A stretch of 64,000 bases of DNA from Combretum micranthum (GCA_024138025.1 JAMXBD010000396.1:209501-273500); one strand, 5' to 3'. Shown: positions 1 through 12,981, counted from the first letter of the stretch. Notes: generated from the sequence alone by a model not told the origin. Numbers and translations are program-made.

Positions 1-224
1 TCTCGAATTATTAATTGAAGATACGAAATCTCGTTTTTGATATTAGTTGGGGTCAAAGAAGTTCTTTATTTAGTTTATGGATCCTAACCCAGCCAAATTT
101 AAATTATGTATCTAATCTTAGGTTTTTGTTAACTTCTAGGCTTACTAGTTAGTTCATAATTTCTAATCTAGAGTTGTATCATATTGTGGAAGTTTCTAGG
201 GTTTACATTGCAGTTGGGGCAAGT

Positions 225-372
225 ATTATTTCTTTAGCCATAAGGTAGTGCTAAACATTGTACTAGGTTTTTGTTAGTCATTTGTTTGGATTGGATTGTT
301 TTGTTTTGGACTGTTTGCATAATTGGGATGATCTTTATGTTGGGCTTTGTTCTTTAAAGTGAAAATTGATTG
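225..372 (+). repeat. Direct repeat, left copy
   Basis: This stretch is repeated in the same orientation at 1597-1762. Shared runs include the text around 'tttagccataaggtagt', 'ttgtactaggtttttgttag' and 'tgggctttgttctttaaagt'. The copies differ by substitutions and a small indel. The pair brackets a gypsy pol fragment. No long open frame is conserved. It may be untranslated sequence of the retroelement or a duplicated host segment; the sequence does not decide this. Confidence 0.75.
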
Positions 373-1080
373 CCTTAGGCCAAAATTTAGTTTTAACACT
401 AGCTTTCATACTAGTGCTAAGGCATTATATGGAAGAGAACCACCTGAAGTGCCTGATTATGTTAGGAATTCCAGTTCCATTGAAGTAGTAGATGAGGAAA
501 GGCAATAAAGGGATGTCATTTTAAAACTTTTGAAGGAGAATTTGAGTCAAGTACAGTTGAGGATGAAGAACTTTTCGTAACAACACATATATGATAAATC
601 TTTTAATGTAGGAGACTTGATTTATGTAAGGCTACAACCTTATAGACAGTCATCCTTGAGAGGGAGACTTATTATGAAGCTAGTTAAGCACTTTTATGGA
701 CCATTTCCAATTTTAGCTCGAATAGGTCTTGTAACTTATAAGCTGGAGTTGCCAGAACGGTGTAAAATTCACCCATTTTTTCATGTATCACTATTAAAAC
801 GAGCTTTTGGAGAGGAATGGGATATAGTGGCATTATTATCAAATTCAGTGGTGAATCATCCTTTGGTACAGCCATTAACTATTTTGAATTATCGAGTGGT
901 ACTTTGATAGAGACATCAAGTGAAGAAACTATTAGTCCAATGGCAATCCTTACTACCTGAGGATGCTACTTGGATTGATTTAGAGGAATTTGTTTGGGAT
1001 TACATTTTCACCCTGAGGAGGAGGTGGATTTTTTGTCTAGGAAGCAACATGTTATGTCACAAAGGAATAGGAAATTTCCT
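373..1080 (+). mobile_element. Ty3/gypsy pol 3' fragment (integrase C-terminus and chromodomain-like end)
   Basis: Conceptual translation on the plus strand gives the C-terminal half of a chromovirus integrase. 'ALYGREPP' lies near 418-440, then an RMK..D..R-type helix, 'VGDLIYVRLQPYRQSSL' at about 608-660, and a GPF...IG.V.YKLELP..KIHPFFHVSLLK segment at about 695-800. A chromodomain-like 'LVQWQSLLPEDATWID' follows at about 930-980. Frame breaks and stops (near 505, 575 and 907) interrupt it, and reverse transcriptase and RNase H are absent, so it is a dead fragment. The form without the usual Tekay tail suggests the Reina branch of chromoviruses, which is an inference. The lineage match is from memory of family motifs. 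Confidence 0.85.
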
Positions 1081-1596
1081 ACACATTTAAAGGATTGCGT
1101 AGTGGGACTTTAGCATACAAGCAAGGGCATTTAAGGGAATCAAAGCTAATAGAAATAGTATGCTATTTCAGCAATATAACCAGAAACAACAGATAATGAT
1201 CAAGTTCCACTGATATCAGCATGGGAGAGTTGCAATCATATAAATATAGAAGAGAAATTAAAGGGTTTTCACCTAGAAAGTTTTGAGACCTCTAACCCTA
1301 GTTCTTGTATTATCATCCTTTGTTTTGGAGCTGATTTGGAGCTCAAATTCTAGTAAATTCTCTTTCTCTTTCCTTGCTATCATTCTTGGAATTTACCTTA
1401 TATACAATACATAGAAACCCTAGTTAGTACTTGATATACATACACATATATTCATCACATAATACATTCGTTTGCATTTACAAGCTATTAACAAATGAAC
1501 CCAAAGTCTTGTAGACAGAGAATCGGAGACTAAGGAGGACAGGGATCATACCTTTGCCTTTGCTTTCAAGAGTTTCCTGCTATGCTGCTAGGGTGA
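1081..1596 (+). other. Possible LTR remnant downstream of the gypsy fragment
   Basis: Noncoding stretch directly 3' of the pol remnant, where the 3' LTR is expected. A TATA-like 'catataaatatag' lies near 1236-1250, followed by a leader-like, TC-rich stretch (1360-1380). No second LTR copy is present, so the ends cannot be fixed. LTR identity is an inference from position. Confidence 0.35.
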
Positions 1597-1762
1597 GTAT
1601 TAATTCTTTAGCCATAAGGTAGTACTAAACATTGTACTAGGTTTTTGTTAGTCATTTGTTCGGGTTGGACTGTTTTGTTCTGGATTGTTTGGTTATTGGA
1701 CTGTTTGCATATCTGGGCTGATCTTTATGTTGGGCTTTGTTCTTTAAAGTGAAAATTGATTA
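1597..1762 (+). repeat. Direct repeat, right copy
   Basis: Second copy of the repeat at 225-372, about 1.37 kb downstream in the same orientation. It carries about 18 extra bases around 'tggattgtttggttattgga'. Together the two copies frame the gypsy fragment. Confidence 0.75.
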
Positions 1763-1989
1763 CCTATTAAGTATACGGAAGTAACAAAAATTCTCTTTTA
1801 TATAGAGAGATAATTGACAATTAACTGATGAAGTGTGCACTTGTATTTAATTTTGGATAATTGATGAAATGAAATGGAAGGGAGAAGGGGTATATCCTAT
1901 AGTTCAAATTTCTTAAAAAAGAAATAAGATTTTTCTTGAATAAAGTAATGTTAAACCCAATTCGAGGTATGAACTTTCTGTTGTTTCAT

Positions 1990-2365
1990 TATATTTTGAT
2001 CATTTTAGTATTATTTTTTATCGTTTTTAAACAAATATTTATCAAAAAATAGATACCAATAAAAAAATGATAGTTTTACTCACAAACTAACCAAATAAAT
2101 ATGATACAAATAAGTTATCAATATAGATCAGATACAAATACGATGTCGATAAAAATCTAACAATCCTAATAGACTCCTATTTGTTTCATCATCTTTTTGT
2201 TGTTTTGGCTTTATTTTTTTTTTTTTTTTTGTCTTTTTCAAATAGATTATTCGTAAAAAAAATATATCAATAAAAAATATACATTTTTACTTATAAACCG
2301 ATCAAACAGAGTAGATACTGATATGAAACAAATACAAATAAAAAATTGACCATCCAAACAGACCC
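1990..2365 (+). repeat. Dispersed repeat, two diverged units in tandem
   Basis: Two similar blocks, about 1990-2180 and 2200-2365, share a T-rich part, then 'aacaaatatttatcaaaaaa', 'atagttttactcacaaac' and an ending like 'catccaaacagaccctaa'. A third relative lies at 18660-18890 and ends 'taatctaaacaggccc'. The endings resemble the GGGTCTGTTTGG-type termini of small nonautonomous DNA elements. Matching opposite ends were not found, so the class is uncertain. Confidence 0.5.
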
Positions 2366-4208
2366 TAAGGGTCTATATATAAACTCGTATAGCTTGGATT
2401 ATTTTTATTCAAATAGCTGGTTGAAGTGATATTAACGTGTACAATAGAGATTAAGTATATAATTTATTTGATGATTAAATTTGTTGGTGCTTTGAATGGA
2501 AATTGAGGATAGCTAGAAAAAAAAAAAAGAAAAAGAAAATAATTGATCCATATGTTGCCAATTGTATTAAGATTGTGCAAATTAGATGTGCCTTGATAAG
2601 TGTCATAGAATGCTGTCCTCTTAGTCTTACGTTGAGTTGGAGGACAAGCAAATTTAAAAGTTAGGGAAATTGATAGATCATAAATTTTTATGTTTCTATT
2701 CAATTTTATATTAGGATTATGTGAATTTTTAATTTTCTAAGATGTAAAGGGCGCATGAAAAAGAATATAATTAAAAAACAAATCCATTCATTTTAGCCAA
2801 TTGACCTCAATCTAATAATCCAACCTGATACATCTTATTTAATACATGTGAAAATATGTATACAAGAGCTATACAACTCGCAGAGGAGGGACTCCATGCG
2901 CATAATTGCAGACGCACAAAGACGACTTCGCGGAGAGGAGAGTTTGAGACATTGAGCATTTCAAAGAACGTAAAGAAGATCCATTGAAGACCGAAAAGGA
3001 AAGCTATAAAGGATAAATATTTGATCATAAATAGTAGAACCTTTTAATAGGCTAAAATGAGATATCATGCTGTATAACGTGATACAAATGAGATTTTAGA
3101 GTAGATGACAATTAAATATAGAAATGACTTTATATATACTACTTTATATAACGAGATTTTTTCTTTTAACTTCTTACAACATTGATTATTCATTGACATC
3201 CCTTATTGTATAATTACATTTGTTTTACAAATTAACCTTGAAAGATTTGAAATGGAACTCATGGTTGGCATGAAATTGTACTGAAAATAACCTAACCATT
3301 GACATAAGACACATGCTTTTAAATTTTTATTTTACAATTCGCTTTTTTAATGCAATTAACTTTTCCTGCGTCCTTATATAATAACAATGTGATTTTTGTG
3401 AAAAAATTGGGCATTCTATGTCTCAAAAAGTCAACCATTTTATTTGTTTTTTCCTATCACGAATTATTTGATATTTATCTCTTAAATGTTGTATTTATAT
3501 ACTCTTACATATTGTGAGGCTTACAAAATATGAAATGGTATTGGTCTTAATGAATGATAAACTATTCTTGAGGTAAATTTAGAGTTTGTGGTTCACCGGT
3601 GTGTCTGGATTAAATTATAGTGGTAGAATAGATTAAATTTTGTTTACTTGCATGGAATCAACTCATTTGACACATTGAGAAGTTCAGGAATATGAACTTA
3701 GACATGTGATTTGCTTGCTCTTGATACCATGCACGACCCAAAATTAGAGGAACAAGATGCAAAAATACGTTCTTGCATTAAAATCTTGGTTGACCATTTA
3801 GATCAACATTAAATTTGAGTTGAACAAGTATGGCAACTGTGTTTATATCTGGATGTTGACTGTTGCCTCCTATGAATTTATTTCTTGCTGTACGGTGAGA
3901 GGACAATAAGTTAGGTGGTTCTTGGATGAACCTTCCTCTAGCTCTTCGTAGTAGTTTAAAAAAGAAAAAAAGTTTGAATTGAATTTAATCAATTTGTGTG
4001 ATTATTGAATTGGATTTTACTAATTTGTATGATTAACTACTTGAAGTTTAAAAGTATCATTTTTTGTGTGATTAACTATTTGAAGTTTAAAAATATCATT
4101 TTTTTGAGACATTAGGGAGGGAGAAATAGAAACCGGTACAACTTACTTGAGAAATCACGGGTAATGCTACTAAGCTGTAAAATTTTTGGCTTAAAAGTAA
4201 AGGTGAGT

Positions 4209-4313
4209 GGGTACAACATGCATAGAGTATGAAGTACTACCTATATCCTATCCTGTGAGGTACGACTATTGAATTTAATATCCGAAACATACTCTATGGT
4301 ACTTTATACCCAC
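4209..4313. repeat. Short inverted repeat (about 25 bp arms)
   Basis: The left arm starts 'gtgggtacaacatgcatag'. The reverse complement of the right arm starts 'gtgggtataaagtaccatag', and both continue 'agtatg'. The loop is about 55 bp. It could be a very small MITE or a hairpin; no target duplication was identified. Confidence 0.45.
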
Positions 4314-4775
4314 CATGTACCTTGTATTCTATAAAAACTGTAAGGTACATGGTATCCAGTGGAACTTGTAGATTTTCCATGAAAACTCAATATTTTTTCA
4401 TTCTTTCTTAAATTGCAAGTTTATAGGATTAGATATGATTTCACGTAATATATGAAAACTATCTTATTTTCTTATATTCGTTATAAATAACATATGAAAA
4501 GGAATTTTGAAAGTAATTTGTAATACAACAAATTCTCTAACATATGAAATTTGTTTATGCATAAAATTTGAAACCTATAACAGATACATATAAAACTTAT
4601 TGATGTACTATTAAATAAAATTGTAGAACTTATAGCAAATTCCAAAATAAAAACAAAATTGAACTACTTAGAAGATAAACAACGTATTTATATAATTTTT
4701 GAGTTTAAGCACATACATAGAATCATAGTTCTTCTAAAAAAAAAAAAAAAAAAAGGTTCTTCCAAAATAAAATGG

Positions 4776-5045
4776 GTTAATGTCAAATTAAATACCTAAA
4801 CTTTGTTGAAAAATTCAATTAGCTATCTGAACTTTCAAAAGTTCAATTTCAGTATCTAATTGAACTTTTAAGGACTATTTTTGGTACCTCAACTAAAGAT
4901 GTTAACTTTGTTGCTGACATGGACATACGAACCAATCACACGTGACATGTGTCATTTGACATGCCTTTTTAAATAATTTATTATTTATTCTGACATGGAA
5001 CTTCTTCTGTTATCATAATTATTAATGCTAATATACTTATAATTA
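4776..5045. repeat. Terminal fragment of a MITE/MULE-type element
   Basis: The pattern 'aatacctaaactttgttg', '...caattagctatctgaactt...' and 'cacgtgacatgtgtcatttg' is the same style of terminus as the long inverted repeats at 16.9/18.2 kb and the MITE ends at 24.6/24.9 kb. I did not find the matching opposite end, so I call it a single-ended remnant. Confidence 0.45.
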
Positions 5046-7266
5046 TATAATTAATTTTAATCTACAAGAGCAAAACATATTGGGTCTCATCAAAAGCCTA
5101 CCCGACCCCACACATATCCCAAACCTTTCCCCAATTCATAATCTTTCAAACTAAACTTTTGGAGTTGATAATACATAGAATGCTTCATTTCAACACTTTG
5201 GCAATGTGGGACAATTAAAAACTCCTTCCTCTCATAACTATTTATCTTCTTCTTTGTTCTTCCTCCAAACACTCTCTCTATCTCTCTTTGACATCCATTA
5301 TGTGGGATGCAAGCTCGAGCAGGAGTGTGCCCATTTATAGTAATCGTTAATCTCTTCTAACATCCATTATGTGGGAGCCCTCAAAAGCAACTTTCTAACA
5401 AAGGAACAATAGTATAGTTGTTTTTTTTAGGGTCATCTCAAGATCCTAAACTGACCTGTAAATGGGTGATGCTGCTAATGGAGAAGGAATATGTCTTAGA
5501 ATTTTTTGTTCCTATATAATTTGTGATGTGTACACTGCAAAAGAGTTGTACCTAAAATTCATAGGTCTTCTTTCTTGCATTTGTGTCCATAAGAATGAAG
5601 TAACTGGATAATTCTCATAAAACATTTAAGACCAGAAAAAGGAATCAGAAAGCAAGAGCATAACTAGTTCATGTTTGATCACCATCGGTTTTGGTGTTAG
5701 CCAAAAGTTTGACAACCGGTGAACCAACTCTTCTAATGACGGAGGAAACTTCTGGTTCATGTTTCTTAAATAATAAGTCTTTGTCACATGGTATTATAGA
5801 CATCATACAAATTAAATCATACCCGAATCGTATCATATAAGAGCAGGTTCTGGATAAGTACCTGTATCCTACACTATGACCCTTAATACTCACCCAAACC
5901 CTACTTGGTTGAGCAGGGTTTGAGGGGATACCTTATTCGATAGCATATCCACCCATCCTTACTTAAAAGTATCAATTTACTATCTAATTTTATCTATTTT
6001 TATAATTAACTACTTGAACTTTACTAAAATTTTGTAATTAGTTGCTTGAAGTTTACTTATTTTCATGATCAACTACCTCTAGGTACTAAAAGTTCGTAAA
6101 TAATAAATTGACACTTTTTAAACTTTAGATTGTTATTTGTACAAATTGAAAAAAGTTCAAATTGGAATGTGATATTTATCCTTAAAAAAAAGACAGGAAT
6201 TTGTATACGAGCCTTATTGTCTTTAATGTGGATTACTATATCCAATATGAAAAAAAAAAAAAATAACAAAACAAAAATTAATAGAAAGATGATCCATAAA
6301 GGATAGTTGAAGAATGGCATAACTTATTCCCATGTGATGACATGCTGATCTGAATTACAGTAATAATAAAAACAAAATGCCTTAAACATTGTTCACACAT
6401 ACTTGGAGTCTTGGACCAGTTCATGCCCACAAATATCTGTGATAGAACATTATTCACATATACATACACATGTACCAGGTTATCTATGATTGGATATCAG
6501 ACCTTGTCTACCCATAGAAATTTTCTGCAGAAAAGTAACTGGCAGATTTCATGCGTAAGATCCTTACACAAGATGGACATGTATCTAAATCACAAGATAT
6601 TCCTTATTCATAACATCTTTTTATGTATAACAGCATTGATTTCGATTTTATGTCTCACCCAAGATATGGTAAGGAACACAACCATCAGAAGAAAATCCGT
6701 AAAAACAAGTGAGCACAAAAGTAGAATGAATCATATAGAACCTCGAAAGGATGAAACAAGGGAAGCTAAAAAGGGTAAAGAAAATACATGACCAGATTAC
6801 AACAAACTCAGATTCTATGAACACCCTCGATTCTACAAACTATACAATGAGAAGACAGTTATTCTCCATGGCTGGATGTCTACAAGAGACTGAACTCATC
6901 GATTGGTATGAGTATGACATGTAACGCAAGCTCTTACCGAAAGTGCTTGCATGGCTTATGCTAATTACCGTTTGTGAAGTCGCTGCGTGCCTGAACCCAA
7001 AGTACAGCGACGTTTTTGCTAAACACACAAACTGAGTTAAATAAAAGGACAGCTAGGGTCTCTACAAGATTTTTGGTTTTGTAGTTAGCAAACTATGTCA
7101 ATGATGTTTTTATGACTAGCAAAGCAGATGAAATCGCCTCCAAGTTGTCAACTTGTTTGCGACTGACTGAAGGATCAACCTAGCTCAAGTATAAGAGAGT
7201 GATTCTAAAAGCCGAAGTCCTTCAGAATCATGACCAATTTGTCATAAGGAGGCTCTTAGATGATTA
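5046..7266. other. Intergenic DNA and 3' flank of the TRM32-like gene
   Basis: No supported gene. On the minus strand near 5160-5215 the text 'aattgtcccacattgcc' followed by 'tgaagcattctatg' resembles a motif seen in plant LTR promoters, but no element could be delimited. A plus-strand frame at 6411-6791 (126 codons) has no recognisable domain. The part from about 6840 to 7266 probably includes the 3' UTR of the minus-strand gene. Confidence 0.5.
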
Positions 7267-10200
7267 TCATTCGCACAGCTGGTCTAATGTGTCATCAATT
7301 AGGTCATCAAGAATGTCATCACCCATTTCAATGCCAGTCTCTTCCGTATCAAAACAAAGATTATCCACCCACGTACCACATCTCGAAAAGTCTTTCTTGA
7401 TGGTCTGCTCTAAGGAATGTGGCAGAGCCAAGGATAAGAGATGCCAGTAAACTCCTTCCCATACCTCATGGAGAATAGCTTTCATATGTGGGGTTGCTGT
7501 GACTTTTTGTCTCACAAATGACACCCACGGGCAGCAGCCAAAGTAGTGCCCACAGACCTCAAGTAGAACTTCATTGATGCAATCAAACAGAAGCTTAGGG
7601 TCATAGCTAAGGTTCTGGAAAATGAAATGTACCTCATCATACAAAGATGGTTTGAGAAGTTGGTCCGAAGATGCTGATCTTAAAAAGAGTTCATTACAGT
7701 TCAATCCTGAGGCTTGAAGCACCACCTGCACATACTCTAATAATGCAGCTTTGTCATTTGGACAAGTTTTGGTAAATATACTTTTCTTTTCCAAGCTGTC
7801 CTCTCCTTCAAAGTTGATTTTTAGAGGGTTGATGGGTAGGTCCGCTGAAAGTCAAAAAAACAATAATTAAGGCTAGAGGTACAATAATGCTATCTTGAAA
7901 GATAAAACCAAACTTAGTATACTTGATTTGAAACATTTTCCAGATTTTTTCCACATTTGTCATGATCAAAGCTTTAGAACCATCAGGTAATATCCTTCTT
8001 ATCTCAAGAGGCTGCGGTTAATAGCAGCTTTAGAAGCAAGTGATGGTGGGAGTCATAAGGGTAATTGCTGATGGCCGCTGGTGGTAAATTGCAATTATTA
8101 AAATTTTAACAAAAATGGGAAAAAGTAATTTTTTTTAAGGACAAGATCATTTTCCTCAATTATATTAACATTTTCTGCCGTTAATCATCATCTATTGCTG
8201 TCACATCCGCATCACTTTATGCTTAAAGTCAGAAGTATCCACAAGGACCACAACCTCTTAAAATTATCATAATAACATTTGACGGTTGCAATGCTTTGAT
8301 TATAACTAATATTAAAACAAGTCTAGAAAATTTTTCCGCAATATAAATAGATCCTTGATTATTATACTTAAATTGTTTGAGCCTACCAGATTGAGAAATC
8401 GTTCTTGCGGGACTAATGTCATCTTCCACAAAGAGCAGCTCAAGAACTGATATGGGACTTGCACGCTCAGGTTTATCAATGCAAATTTCAATATCCTCGA
8501 GTGCCCGTGTCTTTGAAGAGCTAGATGGGGAAGCCAATGGAGATGACGCCGATCGATTGTCATGAAATTCCTATGATGAACAAAATTGCCTTTCAGATCT
8601 ATTGCATAATAATCGAAGAATAGAAGGCCGATATCATGTCAGATTGAGGATATTTGTTTCTTCATACTAAACGTTGCAGCATCAGACTTAAGCAAATCTC
8701 CCCTTATTAAGAAGATAACAATGAAAGCATGTGATCATCAAAACTTTGCATATATATTTTTTTGTTTGCAACAGAATTTATGTCATTAGAAATGTCCATT
8801 CTTCAACTTACATGTTAATGATCATCATCAAATTTTAAATGCTTAGCTTTGAGATTTAATGCGAACATAAATTTACCTCTGTGAAGTCGTGCTCTTCAAA
8901 TCCATCTTCTACAAAAGACTTGGATTGTTTATAATCTTGACCAGATTCAGTGCTGGAGGGGCCAGTTAGATCAGCAATATCCTCCTTGATATCACATCCT
9001 TCTTCAATCAATATATCAGTCAATCCAAGATTCTCGCAACCTGCAAATCATGGAAGTGAAATTGCAAATAAGTGCCATATATTTAAGGAAAACTGTTCAC
9101 AGAAAAACTAAACCGTAGATCATGTTACCACTAGAGCACTCCTCAAATATAAAAGTATTAGTGGCATCTTCCTTTTCCTCATTTGAAACGCACTCTTTCA
9201 AGGTGTTAGGACTGATGTCAAGAGTTTGTTTTTTCTCATCAGAATCCCTTAAGGTGCATGCCACAATCTCTGTTTCAGTGGAAGTATCTATATTGCTGTT
9301 GCTGTTAGTATTTTCTTCTACACGTGTCTCCATGTCATCAAAGTTCTGAACAGTTTCATCAATTGCAGATCTTGTTTGTGCATTCGTACATCTATGGTCC
9401 ACATCACATGGAGGACTAGCAAAAGGTGAGGTATACTCTGGAAGAGATAGAATCCTCCCTAGAGTTCTTGGTAGCTCTTGGGTTGAAATCCACCCTTTCA
9501 TCTCCATTACTCAGCATTTCAGAGAGATGTTTCTTGGCCTCAATGTATATGCTAGATATCCTTTGACTAGAACTATCAGCAGTATCCCAATTAAGCTTTT
9601 CTTCAGACTCTTTCAGCTGTGAAACCTTCTCTTCTTTTTCAGCTCCAACGGAAGGCCTTGAGATTTTTTCCATGAAAAAATGATCTTTACTAGAAGAGTT
9701 CCTTCCAATGTTTTCCCGAATAACTCCTTTGCTTTCATATTTTGATTTCACAGAAATGTTAGCTTGCTCTTTTCCAATTAAATTTTTCATCCTTCTCTTG
9801 ATCTCTGCAAAAAAATAATGAGAACTTCCCCTCTCGCTCTGCCTTTGTCTTTCGGCACTAGGAAATCGAGGTGATGAGTCAATGCTGCTTTTAGCAGGAG
9901 GATCATTTTGCTCTGTTGGCCCGGGCTTCAAAATAATAATTGTATTTGACACTTCCCTACTCTTATTTCTATTTGATGGATTTGTATCTGGAGGCTTGAT
10001 GCTTCTCCACAAAAACCTGTGTGGTTTATATGGAACGATCTCTTTGGATTCCTCTGGTACATTGTGCTTCTGTTCAGACAAGTTAGATTCAAAGTGTGGC
10101 ATGGATATTTTGTCTTCCCCTAGACGGGCTTCCTCCTGCAAGCCTTGAATGTATTTCACTAAGGGAGAATTTGGGTCTTGTAGAAGTTTCAGAAATATCT

Positions 10201-11409
10201 CCTCATCTAAGTTTGGAATCTGAAGTGCATTTACTATTTCTTTTGAGAGTTGATTATCTGCGCAATCAGAAAGATGCTTCTTGGATTGGACATGATGATT
10301 TATATACTTCCTAATCACTTCACACAATCTTTTCTTGATCTCAGCACGTGTCAGGCTTAATTCCTCTTGTACATCCCGATGCTCATCCTTTGCACAACTT
10401 ACACTTTCCTGATAGATATGGGTACAGACCTCTTCCATTATACCATTTTCGTTATGCCATCAATGGCGTCCTCCGTATGAGCAGAAGAGCATTTAGATTC
10501 TTGGCTTTTGGCAGGATATGATTGATCGACACAACTGTCAAAGCTTTCTTCAAGCCTTCTTGTTTCAGCTTCTTCCTCTTCTTTGAATCTTCAGATTTTC
10601 CAAGAGATTGCTTTGGCTCAGTTTCTAATGAAGGACTTGCTGGTTTCAACTCTGTCCCTTGATCATTGACCATTTCTTCCTCAATGAGTGCCTTGACACT
10701 AGGCCTGCCAGCTGAGCTCTCCACAGCACCCTGAAACATCTATTAGTTAAACATAATGGCCCTGACTTATGATCAAAATGCCAAAATAGAATCGTGCTTA
10801 GTGGTGGACACAAGGAGCTAAGGGTCCTCAGGCTTCGGAAATTGCGAAAACTACCCTTTTCAATTTTAAAATTTTCTTTAATGATCATTCAATTTTGCAA
10901 TGTTGCTTCACCTAACATTTGAAATTTGCAACAACCCAACCCCCCCACCCCTGCATTGTAGATCCTGGATCCACATATTTCTGATGCATAGGTTTTTCAG
11001 TTACTTACGCTGGTGCCTGGAAGACTCTCATCATTGTTAACCAATTCTTCAAACTTACTCAGCAAATTCCCTGCATCTACACAGGGAAACAGAATTACTT
11101 ACTATATATGAAAACCGACTCCTTAAACATTTAATCTACCATAAGCTATAAATCCATCAAATTCAGAAACAGTAGAATTCCTGGAATAACCCCAGGGCAT
11201 ATGAAGTGAGATTCAAATGATTCCACACTATGTCTTACAGATTGTGCATGCTTGCTCTTACCTGTGGTGTTCACGTTGATCCTCCTATCTGACAGAAGCC
11301 TCTGTGTTGATCTACCAGTACGAAAATCCAAGAAACTAATGAACCCCGACATACAACCCAGCTGATCCTTATCATACTGCACGCGATGCCTTCGTGACCC
11401 CTTTGTCAT
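7267..11409 (-). CDS. TRM32-like protein (DUF3741/DUF4378 family), with frame disruptions
   Basis: Six coding exons on the minus strand: 11409-11262, 11076-11009, 10730-9129, 9041-8877, 8570-8387 and 7844-7267. All introns are GT-AG with consistent phases. Exon 1 encodes the family start, with 'QYDKDQLGCMSGFISFLDF' and then 'RSTQRLLSDRR'. Exon 3 holds the DUF3741-like 'IFLKLLQDPNSPLVKYIQGL' (10198-10139) and 'RTLGRILSLPEY'. Exons 5 and 6 encode DUF4378, including 'LLFDCINEVLLEVCG', 'VWEGVYWHLL', 'DFSRCGTWVD' and the acidic C-terminus 'DTEETGIEMGDDILDDLI', which resembles the TON1-binding M2 motif. TRM proteins recruit TON1 to cortical microtubules. Length would be about 914 residues. Exon 3 cannot be read in one frame: shifts are needed near 10570-10590, 10445 and 9490. 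Either this is a decaying gene or the assembly has indels. Family assignment is firm; the closest member (TRM32) is inferred. Confidence 0.8.
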
Positions 11410-12321
11410 TTTGAATTACACCCAACTCCTTTTGCTTAGTCTTTCACAATTATTCTCAATGGAAACACAACCGACAGATGAAAACGCAATTAGAACGAAA
11501 ACCACGATTCGATGAAGCAATATCCACTGAAATACAGATCAAACAAAATCCAGGTGAGTTTCACTCCCTTTTCATCAGAGCAATGATACATCCTCCTAAA
11601 TGAATCCAAAAATTGTGTCGAATGTATCATGAAGAGCCCGCACCATGTAATTTCACCACAAAGTATCATTAGGAACAATTCTCCAAACATTTATTTCGAA
11701 AGAATATCATTTCCCTTATCAATAAAAAAATCTTCATTTTGTCTAGCATTAACACCAGTTTCATGCAAATAAACTCTATAATTGATGCAGCATAAGAAAG
11801 GAAAGATCATGACTCAATATCAATGTTCATCTTTTGCGTGTATATTAATTGAAACAAACATGGATCATAACTAGAACTAGAAAGACCGCAATTCTAGAAA
11901 TATATAAATCCTGATTTAGCAGAAAACAATGCGAAAAAAAAAAATGCATCCCAGAAAACAATAGAGAAAATAACAAGCATTACCTCAAATCTGAATCCCT
12001 TGAAATCAAGACAGCAATGGAGATAAAGAGTTCAATATCTTCACACTCCAAATGAGTTACAATTTTTCCCCCCTCTTTTTTCCTTAAGCTTTAGTACAAG
12101 TAAAGCTGAAAAATCAGATTCTGTTGCACAAGCAAGGTATCAAAGGACAATGGTATTACTATTATCAATACCAAAATTCTACAACAAGCTGGTGACCCAA
12201 ATGCAAGACGCAATTTTCGATACCAATTTAAGATAACAACACCAATCCCAATTTACAAAATCTCATTAAAAAATTCAAACAAAAAAAAATTCAACTTTAT
12301 TGAAATCAAACAAAAAGACTG

Positions 12322-12322
<1 letters not shown>

Positions 12323-12360
<38 letters not shown>
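12323..12360. repeat. (TTA)n microsatellite
   Basis: About twelve perfect TTA/ATT units in the leader or promoter region of the TRM32-like gene. Confidence 0.95.
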
Positions 12361-12513
12361 GATTTAGCTTTAAGAGAACAGGGACTTCTTGGTTAAACTA
12401 AGCAAAGAATCTATTTTTAATAACAATTCAAGATCATGAAACCAACCCAACTGAAAAAATATCATAAAATTTTAAATTTCTTAAAATCCCACAAAAAAGA
12501 CTGATTTTTCAAG

Positions 12514-12536
12514 CCTCTCTCTCTCTCTCTCTCTCT
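12514..12536. repeat. (CT)n microsatellite
   Basis: Eleven to twelve CT units, i.e. (GA)n in the sense direction of the minus-strand gene. Confidence 0.95.
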
Positions 12537-12981
12537 GTCTGAATTCTCAGATATAAGAGAAGAGAGGCTTTAAGTGAAACCAATCAAGACATGGAATGAA
12601 AAAAAAAAAAAAAAAATTTCCAAAATAGACCCAGATGATCAAATGAGAAAATTAAGATTAAAATCTGCTTGGTAACACAAAAAGACTTGTTTTGTTGGGT
12701 TTTTTTATCAATATTTTTTTTTCATGTGCATATCAGGGGGGGGCATCTTTTGACAGCCAAAAAGAGAGACCAAAACACAGACGGTAATGTAATATACCAC
12801 GGACCCATTATTACTTTTTTTTTTATTTAATTTTTTTCAATGGAGGAGGAAGAATAAGAATAGCATAAGAAAAGCAGGGGATTAAAGACTGACAAAAAGT
12901 GTGGAGTAGTGGAGAGAGAATATAGAGAGAGAGAGAAGAGGAAGGGCTGAGAAAGTGGAAGCAATTGCTGATGTTTCTGTA

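Larger units (their letters stand above)
1763..4775. other. Intergenic DNA without recognisable genes
   Basis: AT-rich sequence. The open frames on the minus strand at 2464-2703 and 2807-3028 show no domain and look like chance frames. A dispersed repeat (1990-2365) and a short inverted repeat (4209-4313) are listed separately. I see nothing else that I can support. Confidence 0.6.

Noticed and set aside
5090..5272. Minus-strand 60-codon frame with 'VPHCQSVEMKHSMYYQLQ'
   Set aside because: The corresponding DNA resembles noncoding LTR-promoter text (TGTCCCACATTG type). No element or gene could be delimited.
6411..6791. 126-codon plus-strand frame
   Set aside because: No recognisable domain, Ile/Thr/Ser-rich chance-like text, no splice-compatible neighbours or promoter. 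It lies just downstream of the convergent 3' end of the TRM32-like gene.
9882..10314. Two plus-strand frames within the TRM32-like exon
   Set aside because: Antisense shadows of a conserved coding exon.
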